This document shows, piece by piece, positions 53,688 through 63,734 of a stretch of 64,000 nucleotides of DNA. The notes beneath the pieces are model-generated. The model was not told the DNA's origin. It ran no database searches and saw only the letters and a list, made by a program, of their open reading frames with translations. The stretch spans positions 52,002,297 through 52,066,296 of the forward strand of contig CM045738.1 of assembly GCA_024760905.1 (NCBI GenBank), given 5' to 3'. Every line of letters starts with the position of its first letter. Position 1 is the first letter of the stretch. The position numbers and the translations under genes are program-made. Source of the stretch: Plotosus lineatus. Taxonomy: Eukaryota; Chordata; Actinopteri; Siluriformes; Plotosidae.

Positions 53688-54419
53688 GCTGATCTTGATG
53701 TTCTTGCTCAGTAATCATCAACAGTTTCCATTGCATGACATCAGATGTTCTTTCTGAAAGATATAGATGGTTATCTGAGGAATTCAGTGTCTTTGTCAGA
53801 GTTTGGGACTAGGTGTCTCTGATGTCATTTGGTGATGTAATGATTGATTAATTGTCATTAATTGCGACGTGTAAGGGATACTATGTTTTCTGGGGCTCTC
53901 CGCATGTGTTGCAGACACTTCTTGAAAACACTCTAGAAGTGCTGGTTCTTTGAGGATTTATTTTGTACTGATGTTGAGTGTTCCTGAAGGCATGCCCTAC
54001 CAAGATATCAAAACTGCCTCACCATAAGCCATTTTTTCAAGTTAACAGAGGTCAATAATTCAAAAATGTCCGTTAACACTCTAGAGTTATACTCTAGAGC
54101 ATTTTTTTTCTCTCGCATCAGGTGCTAATTTATTGTAGTTATTAGAGCTGGGTATTGCCTAGATTTTGTGTATTGCAATATATTGCGATTTCTAGCATGT
54201 ATTGCGATATATTGCAAGAAGAATTCTAAATTAAGTGTGCCCGTTCTTGACAGTATTCTTCATTTCAAAAAGAGAAATCAGCAACATTAAAAACATTGTT
54301 TTTAGTCATTAAAATAAAAATGCTAAGCATCAAGAAAAATCTACTTATTAAAATTTAATGTTTTAAACTTTGGCACAAACATTAACACTGAAATAGAATG
54401 CCGCATATTCAGCAAGATC
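53688..54419. other. unassigned stretch
   Basis: AT-rich. Two CTCTAGAG palindromes at 54079-54086 and 54092-54099 and ATTGCGATATATTGC-like repeats near 54175-54225 suggest a small MITE. No gene. Confidence 0.4.
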
Positions 54420-54831
54420 TTCTTTTCCTTTCGGCTGTTCCCTTTAGGGTTCGCCACAGTGAATTATCTGCCTCCATCTCACCCTATCCTCTGCATCTTC
54501 TTCTCATACTTCAGCGACCTTCACGTCCTCCTTCAGCACATCCATAAATCTTCTCTTTGGTCTTCCTCGAGGCCTTCTGTCTGGTAGTTACAACCTCAGC
54601 ATCCTACAACCAATATACTCACTATCCCGCCTCTGTACATGTCCAAACCATCTCAATCTAATCTCGCTGACTTTGTCTCCAAAACCTCTTACATGTGCTG
54701 TCCCTCCGATGTGTTAATTCCTGATCCTATTCATCCTCGTTACTTCCAAAGAGAACCTCAAAATTTTCATCTTTGCGACCTCCAGCTCTGCCTCCTGTCT
54801 TTTTCCCAGTGCCACTGTTTCTAAACCATAC
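54420..54831 (-). mobile_element. RTE LINE copy E, 3' part
   Basis: Starts with TTTCCTTTCGGCTGTTCCC and GGTTCGCCACAGTGAATT, and covers the C-terminal coding region up to CCACTGTTTCTAAACCATA. It shares the private variant AATCTAATCTCGCTGAC with the part at 55050, so both come from one copy. Confidence 0.88.
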
Positions 54832-55045
54832 AGTAGGCCTTTGACATTCGCGGGGGTTCGATTCCGGGCCCTCCCGCAAATCAAGATAATCCGCGAGTTC
54901 TGGACCCGGAAGTAAAACCCCATGTATTATGTCACATGCGCGAATGAGCAGCTGGAAGTAAAATACTATGTATTTATTACATGCACTAAAATATGCTTCT
55001 TAAACACATTCTATAGATAGTCTTACTCATTAATTCAGTATTAAT
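54832..55045 (+). mobile_element. CAGTAGGCC-family repeat between RTE pieces
   Basis: CAGTAGGCCTTTGACATTCG follows TA, and the sequence matches 62397-62620 nearly throughout (CGGAAGTAAAACCCCATG, AATATGCTTCTTAAACACAT). The right end is missing. It lies between two overlapping halves of RTE copy E. Confidence 0.8.
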
Positions 55046-55049
55046 GGAG

Positions 55050-55713
55050 TTAATGTCCAAACCATCTCAATCTAATCTCGCTGACTTTGTCTCCAAAACC
55101 TCTTACATGTGCTGTCCCTCTGATGTTCTCATTCCTGATCGTATCCATCCTCGTTACTCCTAAAGAGAACCTCAACATTTTCATCTCTGCTACCTCAAGC
55201 TCTGCCTCCTGTCTTTTCCCCAGGGCCACTGTTTCTAAACCATACAACATCGTTGGCCTCAACACTGTCTTGTATACTTTTCCTGTCATTCTTGCCGATA
55301 CCCTCCTATCACACATCACACCGGACACTTTTCTCCAACCATTCCAACCTGCCTGCACACGCTTCTTCACCTCTTTTCCACACTCTCCACTGCTTTGGAC
55401 TGTTGAGCCTAAGTACTTAAAATCCTGCACCTTCCTTATCTCTGCTCCCTGTAACCTCACCGTTCCTCTTGGGTCCTTGTCATTCATACATATGTATTCT
55501 GTTCTACTGAGGCAAACCTTCATTCCTCTCCTTTCCAGGGCATACCTCCACCTCTCTAGATTCTCCCGCACTTGTTCTCTGCTCTCACTGCAGATCACAA
55601 TGTCATCTGCAAACATCATAGTCCTTGGAGATTCTGGTCTAACCTCGTCTGTCAGCCTGTCCATCACCATAGCAAACAAGAAGGGGCTCAGAGCTGACCC
55701 TTGATGCAGTCAA
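55050..55713 (-). mobile_element. RTE LINE copy E, RT part with a repeated segment
   Basis: ATGTCCAAACCATCTCAATC at 55050 repeats sequence already present at 54639-54831, then runs on into the RT. The minus-strand frame 55679-55050 has MMFADDIVICSES and KVQDFKYLGSTVQSSGECGK. About 190 bases are thus present twice, on either side of the inserted repeat. Confidence 0.88.
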
Positions 55714-55849
55714 GAAAACGGGAGAGTATGGCTACGAAATACATATAGGCTATGCAGTAATCTATTCTGTTTACTTCACGAATTATTTAAACTATGAGCT
55801 GCGAGTTATTTACTTTTCTCAGAATCACTTTTTTTTATATAACTATGAT

Positions 55850-56180
55850 TTCTCACATAATCCTATGATTAATAAAAAAAACCCTAAACAAACAAAAAAC
55901 AACCCAAAATCTTCCATCAAAACTAGTTACATTGTTGTGAAGTGTGCATTTAAGTGTGCGCACGTGCGAGTATATATATATTTTATTTACATCTTATGCA
56001 CTATTTTTGAATGTTTAATTATTATAAGCATTTATAGAAATTAATATGTATTTATTGATGTAATATACACATACATATACGTATACATCAGTCGGTGGGG
56101 GGAGGGTTGATCCTACTTTGCGGAATTTGGTGGTCATGGGGGGGATCTCGGACCCAATTTAACGCGTAAAGTGAGGGATC

Positions 56181-56182
<2 letters not shown>
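55850..56182. mobile_element. GGATCCC-family transposon, right half
   Basis: Matches 44900-45050 and 45790-45899: AACAACCCAAAATCTTCCAT, TTTTATTTACATCTTATGCA, and the end AAAGTGAGGGATCCCTG followed by (GT)n. The left end is not present. Confidence 0.75.

Positions 56183-56230
<48 letters not shown>
56183..56230 (+). repeat. (GT)n microsatellite
   Basis: Over 20 GT units abutting the GGATCCCTG end. Confidence 0.95.
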
Positions 56231-56235
<5 letters not shown>

Positions 56236-56252
56236 ATGTAATATAATGTATA

Positions 56253-57922
56253 CTAGTCCTTCTAAAAAAAAAAAAATTTGCATATTGTGATGAAGTTCAT
56301 TATTTTCTGTAATGTACTGATAAAAATTAAACTTTCATAGATTTTAGATTAATTGCACACCAACTGAAATATTTCAGGTCTTTTATTGTTTTAATACTGA
56401 AGATTTTGGCATACAGCTCATGAAAACCCAAAATTCCTATCTCAAAAAATTAGCATATTTCATCCGACCAATAAAAAAAGTGCTTTTAATACAAAAAAAG
56501 TCAACCTTCAAATAATTATGTTCAATTATGCAGCCGAAAATTCCTATCTCAAAAAATTAGCATATCATGAAAAGGTTCTCTAAACGAGCTATTAACCTAA
56601 CCATCTGAATCAACCAATTAACTCTAAACACCTGCAAAAGATTCCCGAGGCTTTTAAAAGCTCCCAGCCTTGTTCATTACTCAAAAACCGCAATCATGGG
56701 TAAGACTGCCGACCTGACTGCTGTCCAGAAGGCCATCATTGACACCCTCAAGCAAGAGGGTAAGACACAGAAAGAAATCTCTGAGCGAATAGGCTGTTCC
56801 CGGAGTGCTGTATCAAGGCACCTCATTGGGACGTCTGTGGGAAGGAAAAAGTGTGCCAGAAAACCCTGCACAACCAGAAGAGGTGACCGGATCCTGAGGA
56901 AGATTGTGGAGAAGGGCCGATTCCAGACCTTGGGGGACCTGTGGAAGCAGTGGACTGGGCTACAGGTGCCGCATTCCCCAGGTCAAGCCACTTTTGAACC
57001 AGAAACAGCGCCTGACCTGGGCTACAGAGAAGCAGCACTGGACTGTTGCTCAGTGGTCCAAAGTTCTTTTTTCAGATGAAAGCAAATTTTGCATGTCATT
57101 CAGAAATCAAAGAGCCAGAGTCTGGAGGAAGACTGGGGAGAAGGAAATGCCAAAATGCCTGAAGTCCAGTGTCAAGTACCCACAGTCAGTGATGGTCTGG
57201 GGTGCCATGTCAGCTGCTGGTGTTGGTCCACTGTGTTTTATCAAGGGCAGGGTCAATGCAGCTAGCTATCAGGAGATTTTGGAGCACTTCATGCCTCCAT
57301 CTGCTGAAAAGCTTTATGGAGATGAAGATTTTCATTTTTCAGCACGACCTGGCACCTGATCACAGTGCCAAAACCACTGGTAAATGGTTTACTGACCATG
57401 GTATTACTGTGCCCAATTGGCCTGGCAACTCTCTTGACCTGAACCCCATAGAGAATCTGTGGGGTATTGTGAAGAGAAAGTTGAGAGACACCAGACCCAA
57501 CACTGTGGATGAGCTTAAGGCCACTATCGAAGCATCCTGGGTCTCCATAACACCTCAGCAGTGCCACAGGCTGATTGTCCCCCATGCCACACCGCATTGA
57601 AGCAGTCATTTCTGCGAAAGGATTCACGACCAAGTATTGAGTGCATAACTGAACATAAGTATTTGAAGGCTGACTTTTTGTTGTATTAAAAACACTTTTT
57701 TTTTTTTATTGGTCGATGAAATATGCAAATTTTTTGAGATAGGAATTTTGGGTTTTCATGAGCTGTATGCCAAAATCATCAATATTAAAACAATAAAAGA
57801 TCTGAAATATTTCAGTTGGTGTGCAAATTGATCTAAAATATATGAAAATTTAATTTTTTATCAGTACATGACCGAAAATAATGAACTTTATCAGAATATG
57901 CTAATTTTTTGAGAAGGACTAG
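56253..57922 (+). mobile_element. Tc1-like transposon, complete ends
   Basis: Begins CTAGTCCTTCT at 56253 and ends AGAAGGACTAG at 57922, each with TA outside (56251-56252 and 57923-57924). The inverted repeats extend for about 210 bases with inner blocks such as GGCATACAGCTCATGAAAAC and its complement near 57760. One transposase gene lies inside. Confidence 0.95.
56696..57640 (+). pseudogene. Tc1-like transposase, frameshifted
   Basis: From ATG at 56696: MGKTADLTAVQKAIIDTLKQ and the paired-type HTH GKTQKEISERIGCSRSAVSR. The frame breaks near 56970, where a short stretch is missing, and continues as GYRCRIPQVKPLLNQKQRLT. The catalytic positions are visible in different frames: VLFSDESKF (first D), QHDLAPDHSAKT (second D, after a shift near 57340) and LDLNPIENLW (E). 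A last shift precedes KGFTTKY and the stop TGA at 57638-57640. All three acidic residues are kept, so the damage is only to the frame. Confidence 0.92.
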
Positions 57923-57924
57923 TA

Positions 57925-58276
57925 CAGTGGTACCTCACCTTACAAAAAATCCAGGCTACGAAAAACATTTTCCAAAATTTTTTGTCTCTGTATACGAAAC
58001 AACTTTTACTTACGAAACACGCCATTCAAACAATGCACAACCTGCTCTCCCATCAATGACGTTGAAACATCCTGCCCCGCTGGTCTCCCATTGGCTAGGA
58101 GGGATGACCCAGCTCCCTCCCATTGGCCTCCCATTATAATGGGGCTGCATCTCCCATAATACTTTTCGTGTAAAGGACAGAGTTGCTGTTGGTTTTTATG
58201 CTTTATTCCTTGACTCAGGCTTTTAACCTTCCATTAAAAATTTGTAAGATTATAACTCTGCTAAGAAGACATGGTC

Positions 58277-58309
<33 letters not shown>

Positions 58310-58577
58310 GTGTGCATGCGTGCGAGTGAGAAGAAACTGGCTCGTGGCATGCTGTTTAGTGATATCGCCAAGGAATATGGCCAAACCTGTCTACGATTGG
58401 TACGATATTGAAGCAGAAAAGGTTTGCTTTTATAATTTTTAAAGGGTTTAGGGGGTAATATTGGGACCTTGGAACGAATCACACGTTTTACATGTAAAAT
58501 GCGGTTCAATTTACAAAAAATCCAGGTTAAGAAAAAGGCTCTACAACGGATTCATTTCGTAATGTGAGGTACCACTG
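57925..58577. mobile_element. TA-flanked MITE derived from a Tigger-like element
   Basis: Ends CAGTGGTACCTCACCTTAC and GTGAGGTACCACTG, flanked by TA at 57923-57924 and 58578-58579. Near 58335-58420 the plus strand reads LARGMLFSDIAKEYGQT, the CENP-B-type HTH of Tigger transposases (compare EIAKEYGQNPSTI at 44100). An (AC)n tract is at 58279-58305. It shares its left TA with the Tc1 element. Confidence 0.85.
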
Positions 58578-58623
58578 TATGTATGTAATATATACACTGT
58601 ATAGTGTTTATATATTAATAAAA

Positions 58624-58880
58624 TCACAGTACAAAATTAAAAAGTTTTCTTAGTCATGACCACATTATTACTGTAGTAATGATTAAGACTGTCTAGAGAA
58701 TGTGTTTAAGAAGCATATTTTAGCTCATATAATGCCATACATAGGGCTTTACTTCTGCGTTGATCATTTGTGCATGTAATATAATACATAGCATTTTACT
58801 TCCGGGTACAGAACTCGTGGATTTTTTTGATTCGCGCGAGGGGCCGAAACCGAACGCCCGCCAATAATGTCGACCTACTG
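58624..58880 (-). mobile_element. CAGTAGG-family repeat, reverse orientation
   Basis: Reverse complement of 62397-62650: AGAATGTGTTTAAGAAGCAT, TTTTACTTCCGGGTACAGAA and TCGACCTACTG followed by TA. Interior slightly diverged. Confidence 0.8.
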
Positions 58881-58882
58881 TA

Positions 58883-59674
58883 TTTTTCCTCCTGCTCAGT
58901 TGTGCGCTGGGTCTCAGACTTACCTTTATTTCCTAGTGAGAGTCAGTTTATGCTGGACTGATAAATTGTTGGAATTTTAAATTAATAGTCTTATATCCCT
59001 GAATTGTCCACCAAAATATGTAGCAATATGAATACTGATTTTGATGGGGGGGGATAAAGCTTCATCATCTTGTTCAGCTTAATCCAGGGTCAGGTTTTGC
59101 AGGGATGTGAAATTTCTGCTGATCCTTGGAATTCCATGTGGTTCACCTCGGGTTCATATATTTTTTTAACATATAAATTAATAAAAAAAAATTCGGGTCG
59201 AATGGTAGCTCAAGGTACTGCATCTTTGTACTGTTGTCAATTACGATTTCCGCGCTACCCGCGACGACTGGTGGACGACATTGGAACTCTGAAAGTCATG
59301 TATGTCCTTTTCCGGAAGTTGCAAAGTTTGTATGTGAGTAATAAATTTTGTTCTTTTGAATGTACCATTTTAGCAGTATTTCCACAAAGTTAAGGTGTTG
59401 TTATTTTAGAAATTGTAGAAATTGTTCATATTTTGATTTCACAACCACACAATAACCTGTCAATGATGTGATTCTTTTTAAGTATATGAAGAAAATTACA
59501 AATCTTGTATCTTTTTATCCATTCATCTTTATGAATTCTAGGAATGTGTAAAAAAATTTTTTAGCCCAGTTTATTTCATGAAATATCAAATGCCACAACA
59601 TACAAGTTTTGACATTTTTGCATTCACAAAATGTTAAATGATGCACTTTTTTATACCAAAAAATGGCTCGGTGT
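58883..59674. other. unassigned stretch
   Basis: AT-rich with no recognised gene. A 107-codon frame at 59070-59393 shows no motif. Confidence 0.45.
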
Positions 59675-60543
59675 ATAAGATAAGATAAGATACAGCTTTA
59701 TTAATCTCACAATGGAGAAATTCACTGTTACAGGCTCTTGAGGTACTATCAGTAGGGGGTGCAAAAATAGATACAAGTACAAACATACACACATACATAT
59801 AAGTAAATAAATAAATAGATACATAAATAGTATAAATTACTAAACAATAAAAGAAAAGAATGGAGAAAAGAATGGAGCAACTTTATAGACTGGCCTATAT
59901 TAAAGTGTAATGTATCTGAGGGCGGAGTAGATGGGTTGATGTTCACAGTCAGTGGGGTAGATGTGGTTGATTAAAGTGCGCGGGGTTTTTATTGCACATA
60001 ACCGGTATTTTCACAGACAGTTACAAAGTGGCGTTGTACAGTCTGACAGCGGTGGGAATGAACGACCTGCGGTAGCGCTCCTTCCTGCACTGAGGATGCC
60101 TCAGTCGTCCACTGAAGGAGCTGCTTAGCTCCTCTACAGTCTGGTGCAGTGGGTGAGAGCTGTTGAACAGGATGGATGTGAGCTTTGCTACCATCCTCCT
60201 CTCACTCACCTCCTCCACAGAGTCCAGTGGGCAGCCGAGGACAGAGCTGGCCCTCCTGACCAGCTTGTTCAGTCTCTTCCTGTCCCGCTCTGTGCTGCCC
60301 GGGGCCCAGCAGATGGCAGCGTAGAGGATTGCAGAGGCTACCACAGAGTCATAAAATGTCCTGAGCAGAGGTCTGCATATGCCGAAGGACCTGAGTCTCC
60401 TCAGAAGGTGGAGGCGACTCTGGCCCTTCTTGTACAGGGCGTTGGTGTTGTGGGACCAGTCCAGTTTATTGTTAAGGTGAACACCCAGGTACTTGAAACT
60501 GTCCACTGTCTCAATGTCCTGTCCCTGGATGTTCACTAGTAAA

Positions 60544-60575
<32 letters not shown>

Positions 60576-60676
60576 AGTGCTTCTCCTGAAGTCGACCACC
60601 ATCTCCTTCGTCTTCCTAGTGTTCAAGCACAGGTGGTTGCGCTCACACCAGTCCACGAAGTCAACGATGACCGACC
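59675..60676 (-). mobile_element. L2/Rex1-like LINE, 5'-truncated
   Basis: 3' end with TAAGATAAGATAAGATACAG. The minus-strand frame 60674-60021 is open across SVIVDFVDWCERNHLCLNTR, FKYLGVHLNNKLDWSHNTNA and SSFSGRLRHPQCRKERYRRS to a stop near 60021. The coding remnant is undamaged but lacks endonuclease and RT core. It abuts a Rex3 fragment at 60677. Confidence 0.9.
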
Positions 60677-62270
60677 TGCGAGCCTCAGACCCCCAGCTTC
60701 TCGGGGGCTTTGCCATCCAGACCCCCCAAACTACATTTTCCTCAGATTTCTTCTCTGCCATTTCACATCCCTGGTTTTGGGGGCAGCAGCATCAGCAGTG
60801 AGGGTGAGACATCTGTTTGACCCCAGGGTCTCTTCTCTTTTGGACATGCCCAAAACTCCACAATAGGGAGGCGTTCAGGAGGCATTCCAACCAGATTCCC
60901 GAGCTACCTCAACTGGGTCCTCTCAAAACGAAGGAGCAGCGGTTCTTCTCCGAGGTTCTCTCGGATGTCTGAGTTTCTCACTCTATCTCTTAGGGAGAGC
61001 CCTGCACCCTATGAAGGAAGCTCATTTCAGCTGCTTGTATCTGCAATCTTATTCTTTCGGGCATTACCCAGCACTTCTGACCATAGGTTAGGTTTGGAAC
61101 TTTGATCGACTACTATATTGAAAGTTTTGCCTTTCAGCTCAGCTCCCTCATCACCACGACTGACTGGTACAAGCTTTGTTTTACAGCAAAGGCTGCAGCG
61201 AGCTGCTTGTTGATCTCCCGCTCCATGCTTCCCTCACTTGTGAATTCTTTTCCTTTCGGCTTTTTCCCTTTTTCAGGGGTCGCCACACACAGACGATCGT
61301 CTGATTCGAATGTTTGATTTGGCATAGATTTTTACGTCAGATGCCCTTCCTGACGTAACCCTTTAGCGAGAGGCAGAAACATGCTGACGGCGATGCAGCC
61401 TACTCTTTACAAAAGTCAGCAATGGTTCTTTGATATCCCTCTCACCATAGACTGTAAGAGACATTGCCAGCCTTTGATAACCCAGTTAGCTGCACTGGGG
61501 AGACCGTGACAACCTTGCGGAGAGTGAGACTCAAACCCCCAACCTTAGGATCAGCGATCCAGCGTCCTTTTGTCACCAGGCCACCACTGCCCTCGTGAAC
61601 AAGACCCCAAAATACTTGAACTCCTCCACTTGGGTCAGGACCTCATTCCAGACCCAGAGGGTGCATTCCACCTTTTTTGGCTGAGAACCCTGACCTCAGA
61701 ATCGGAGGTGCTGAGTCTCATCCTGGCTGCCTCACACTCGGCTGCAAATCACTTCAATCAGAGCAGGGATGAATTGTTGAAGCCACAAGGGCAACATGAC
61801 CTGTAGAAAGCAGAGATGGGATCCTATGGCAACCAAACCAGAACCCCGCAAAGCTTCAGAGTTATGAACAGAAACGGTGACAAAGGACAGCCTTGGCAGA
61901 CTCCCATCCATACTGGAAACAGATTCGATTTGTTGTTACCAATGTGGACCAGGCTTTGGCTCTGGTGATACCAAGACCTGTAGCAATGAGTCCAGTACAC
62001 CATATTCCCAGTGCACGCCCCATAAAGTAGCCCAAGGGACACGGGTGAAATCTTTCTGTAAATCCACAAAACACACTTTGACAGATTGGGAAAACTCTCA
62101 TGCCCCTTTCAGGATGCTGTCTAGTCCTGTAGAGTGCTGGTTGATATTGCTGCATCCAGGATGAAAACTACATTCTTCCTCCTGAATCCAAGGTTCAACT
62201 ATTGGCTGGAGCCTCCTCTCCAGCACCCCTGCATAGACTTTTCAGGTCGGTTGAGGAGTATGTTCCATGA
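60677..62270 (-). mobile_element. Rex3-type RTE fragment, interrupted by a SINE
   Basis: Homologous to 90-1400: compare CCTCACTCATGAACAAGACC at 599 with CCTCACTTGTGAA (61232) and CTCGTGAACAAGACCCC (61591). Further blocks GGTGACAAAGGACAGCCTTG near 61877 and ACCATATTCCCAGTGCACGC near 61998 match the RT. It is frame-broken throughout and older-looking than the copy at 90. Confidence 0.82.
61245..61590 (-). mobile_element. tRNA-derived SINE inside a Rex3 copy
   Basis: Minus orientation, tail TTTCCTTTCGGCTTTTTCCC at the left, head CAGCGATCCAGCG ... CCACCACTGCCC at the right. The Rex3 sequence TGTGAA / CGTGAA is repeated on both sides, a short target duplication. Confidence 0.9.
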
Positions 62271-62396
62271 GTACACCCTCTGGTGCCACTTTTTATAAAG
62301 GGGGACTACCACCCCGATTAGATAGGTACATCACTCTGCTGTCTGTATGAAAGTGTTCACTTTGAAATCCAGGTTTATTTCTGTGGTATATTAATA
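62271..62396. other. short unassigned stretch
   Basis: No recognised feature; may be the last of the Rex3 fragment. Confidence 0.4.
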
Positions 62397-62650
62397 CAGT
62401 AGGCCCTCGACATTTGCGGGGGTTCGGTTCCGGGTCCCCCCGCGAATCAAGATAATCCGTGAGTTCTGTACCCGGAAGTAAAACTCCATGCATCACGTCA
62501 CATGCGCGAATAAGCAGCCGGAAGTAAAATACTATGCGTCTATTACATGCGCTAAAATATGCTTCTTAAACACATTCTATAGACAGTCTTACTCATTAAT
62601 TCAGTATTAATGGAGTAATGATTAAGAAAAACTTAATTTTTTTTACTGTG
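62397..62650 (+). mobile_element. CAGTAGG-family transposon cut by the retrovirus
   Basis: CAGTAGGCCCTCGACATTTG after TA, continuing to AACTTAATTTTTTTTACTGTG, where the LTR starts. At 13110-13140 the same family continues from TTTTTTACTGTG to ACATTTATTGG, so the retrovirus integrated at this point and the rest should be beyond its 3' LTR. Confidence 0.85.
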
Positions 62651-63353
62651 TGTTACGTATGCCTCATGGATTCTATCAGACGAGACCCCCCCACACTTAT
62701 TACGAATAGGAAAATTCAGAGGACTGAAATTGCCCTGTGAAACCAGCAAAGCACGACAGACCACGACATAAAGTATGTACACTTTAATAATGTAAAAGTG
62801 TATCACATAATCATGTTCTCTGGTGCACATACTGTTTTATATAACTGTATAATGGTGCTTTATTTTTCTATGTTTTGCTATACTTAAATGTTCGTTGAGA
62901 ATAATCAAATGGAATGCTTAAGGGGCCATTCTTCATGTCTGTTGTAAAAGTGTATACTTAAACAGAAGTGCATGCTGGGTACCCGTGACACACAGAGCCT
63001 TTCACTGTTAGTGTGACCTTCAACAGACTCAACAGTTTCTAGCTGTAGATTACTTCGAGGTCAGGAGGTGGGGGGTGTTTGGGGGTTGTGACGCTCCCGA
63101 AAAGAGCCCAGATTTATCGCATCCTGTTGAGATAACAACGCATCAAAGACCCAGTCACAAACCCGGAAGGAGGAACCTGCTCTGCAGCCCTTAAAAGCAC
63201 CCCCCCGCGAGGGAGACCTCAGACCTTAACGAGCGTGTCTTTTATGCATGTTTGTTGGGTCTCCGTCCTCTGCAGACGACGCAATAAAGCTTCTCATATT
63301 CAACTCAAAACCAGTCTCCAGTCGTCTTCTTCCACATTCAACGGATCTTAACA
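62651..63353 (+). repeat. 5' long terminal repeat
   Basis: Begins TGTTACG and ends CTTAACA, an imperfect 7-base inverted terminal pair with TG...CA ends. It holds TTAAAAG near 63190 (possible TATA variant) and AATAAA at 63283-63288, giving a U3 of about 560 bases, a short R and a U5 of about 50 bases. The exact left end could be two bases earlier (TGTGTTACG). Confidence 0.85.
63283..63288 (+). terminator. LTR polyadenylation signal
   Basis: AATAAA followed within 20 bases by CTTCTCATATTC. In retroviruses it is used in the 3' LTR to end the genomic RNA. Confidence 0.7.
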
Positions 63354-63357
63354 GTTT

Positions 63358-63375
63358 TGGGGGCTCGTCCGGGAT
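63358..63375 (+). other. primer-binding site, tRNA-Pro
   Basis: TGGGGGCTCGTCCGGGAT is the classic 18-base tRNA-Pro primer site and begins four bases after the LTR end. It is a perfect match to the form I know from murine gammaretroviruses. Confidence 0.95.
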
Positions 63376-63460
63376 GTGGTAGAGGAACGCAAGTTGAGGA
63401 AATTCGACCCAAACTTTTCCTCGTGAACCAAGGAGAAGGACACAGGCCGGCAATCAATAA

Positions 63461-63469
63461 CAGGTAAGC
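63461..63469 (+). promoter_or_regulatory. retroviral major splice donor
   Basis: CAG|GTAAGC, about 90 bases after the primer site, is a near-perfect donor and stands where retroviruses have the donor for env mRNA. Confidence 0.65.
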
Positions 63470-63734
63470 AGAACCTGTTTAAATCGAACTCTGCATATTG
63501 ACTAAACTAAAAACTGTGTCCTCTCCGGAAGTTTGAAGGAAAAGGATTAAAAGAGTTGTATGAGAACCTAATTTTAAGATTTAAGGTAAATTAAGAGAAA
63601 ATAGACGCGCCTTGGTGGTGGCGTATCCTCCCGGTCTCTGACGAGGGGCCGTGGTAAAGGCTGGGTTGGAGTCCCGGGGATTGAGGCACCCCAAAGTACC
63701 ACGTCAGTGCTATATAAAACTGTACGTCGTAGTC

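Noticed and set aside
62651..63353. Solo LTR
   Set aside because: A primer-binding site, splice donor and leader follow directly, so this is the 5' end of a provirus.
63226..63453. 75-codon minus-strand frame across the LTR end
   Set aside because: Crosses U5 and the primer-binding site and has no motif; a chance frame.
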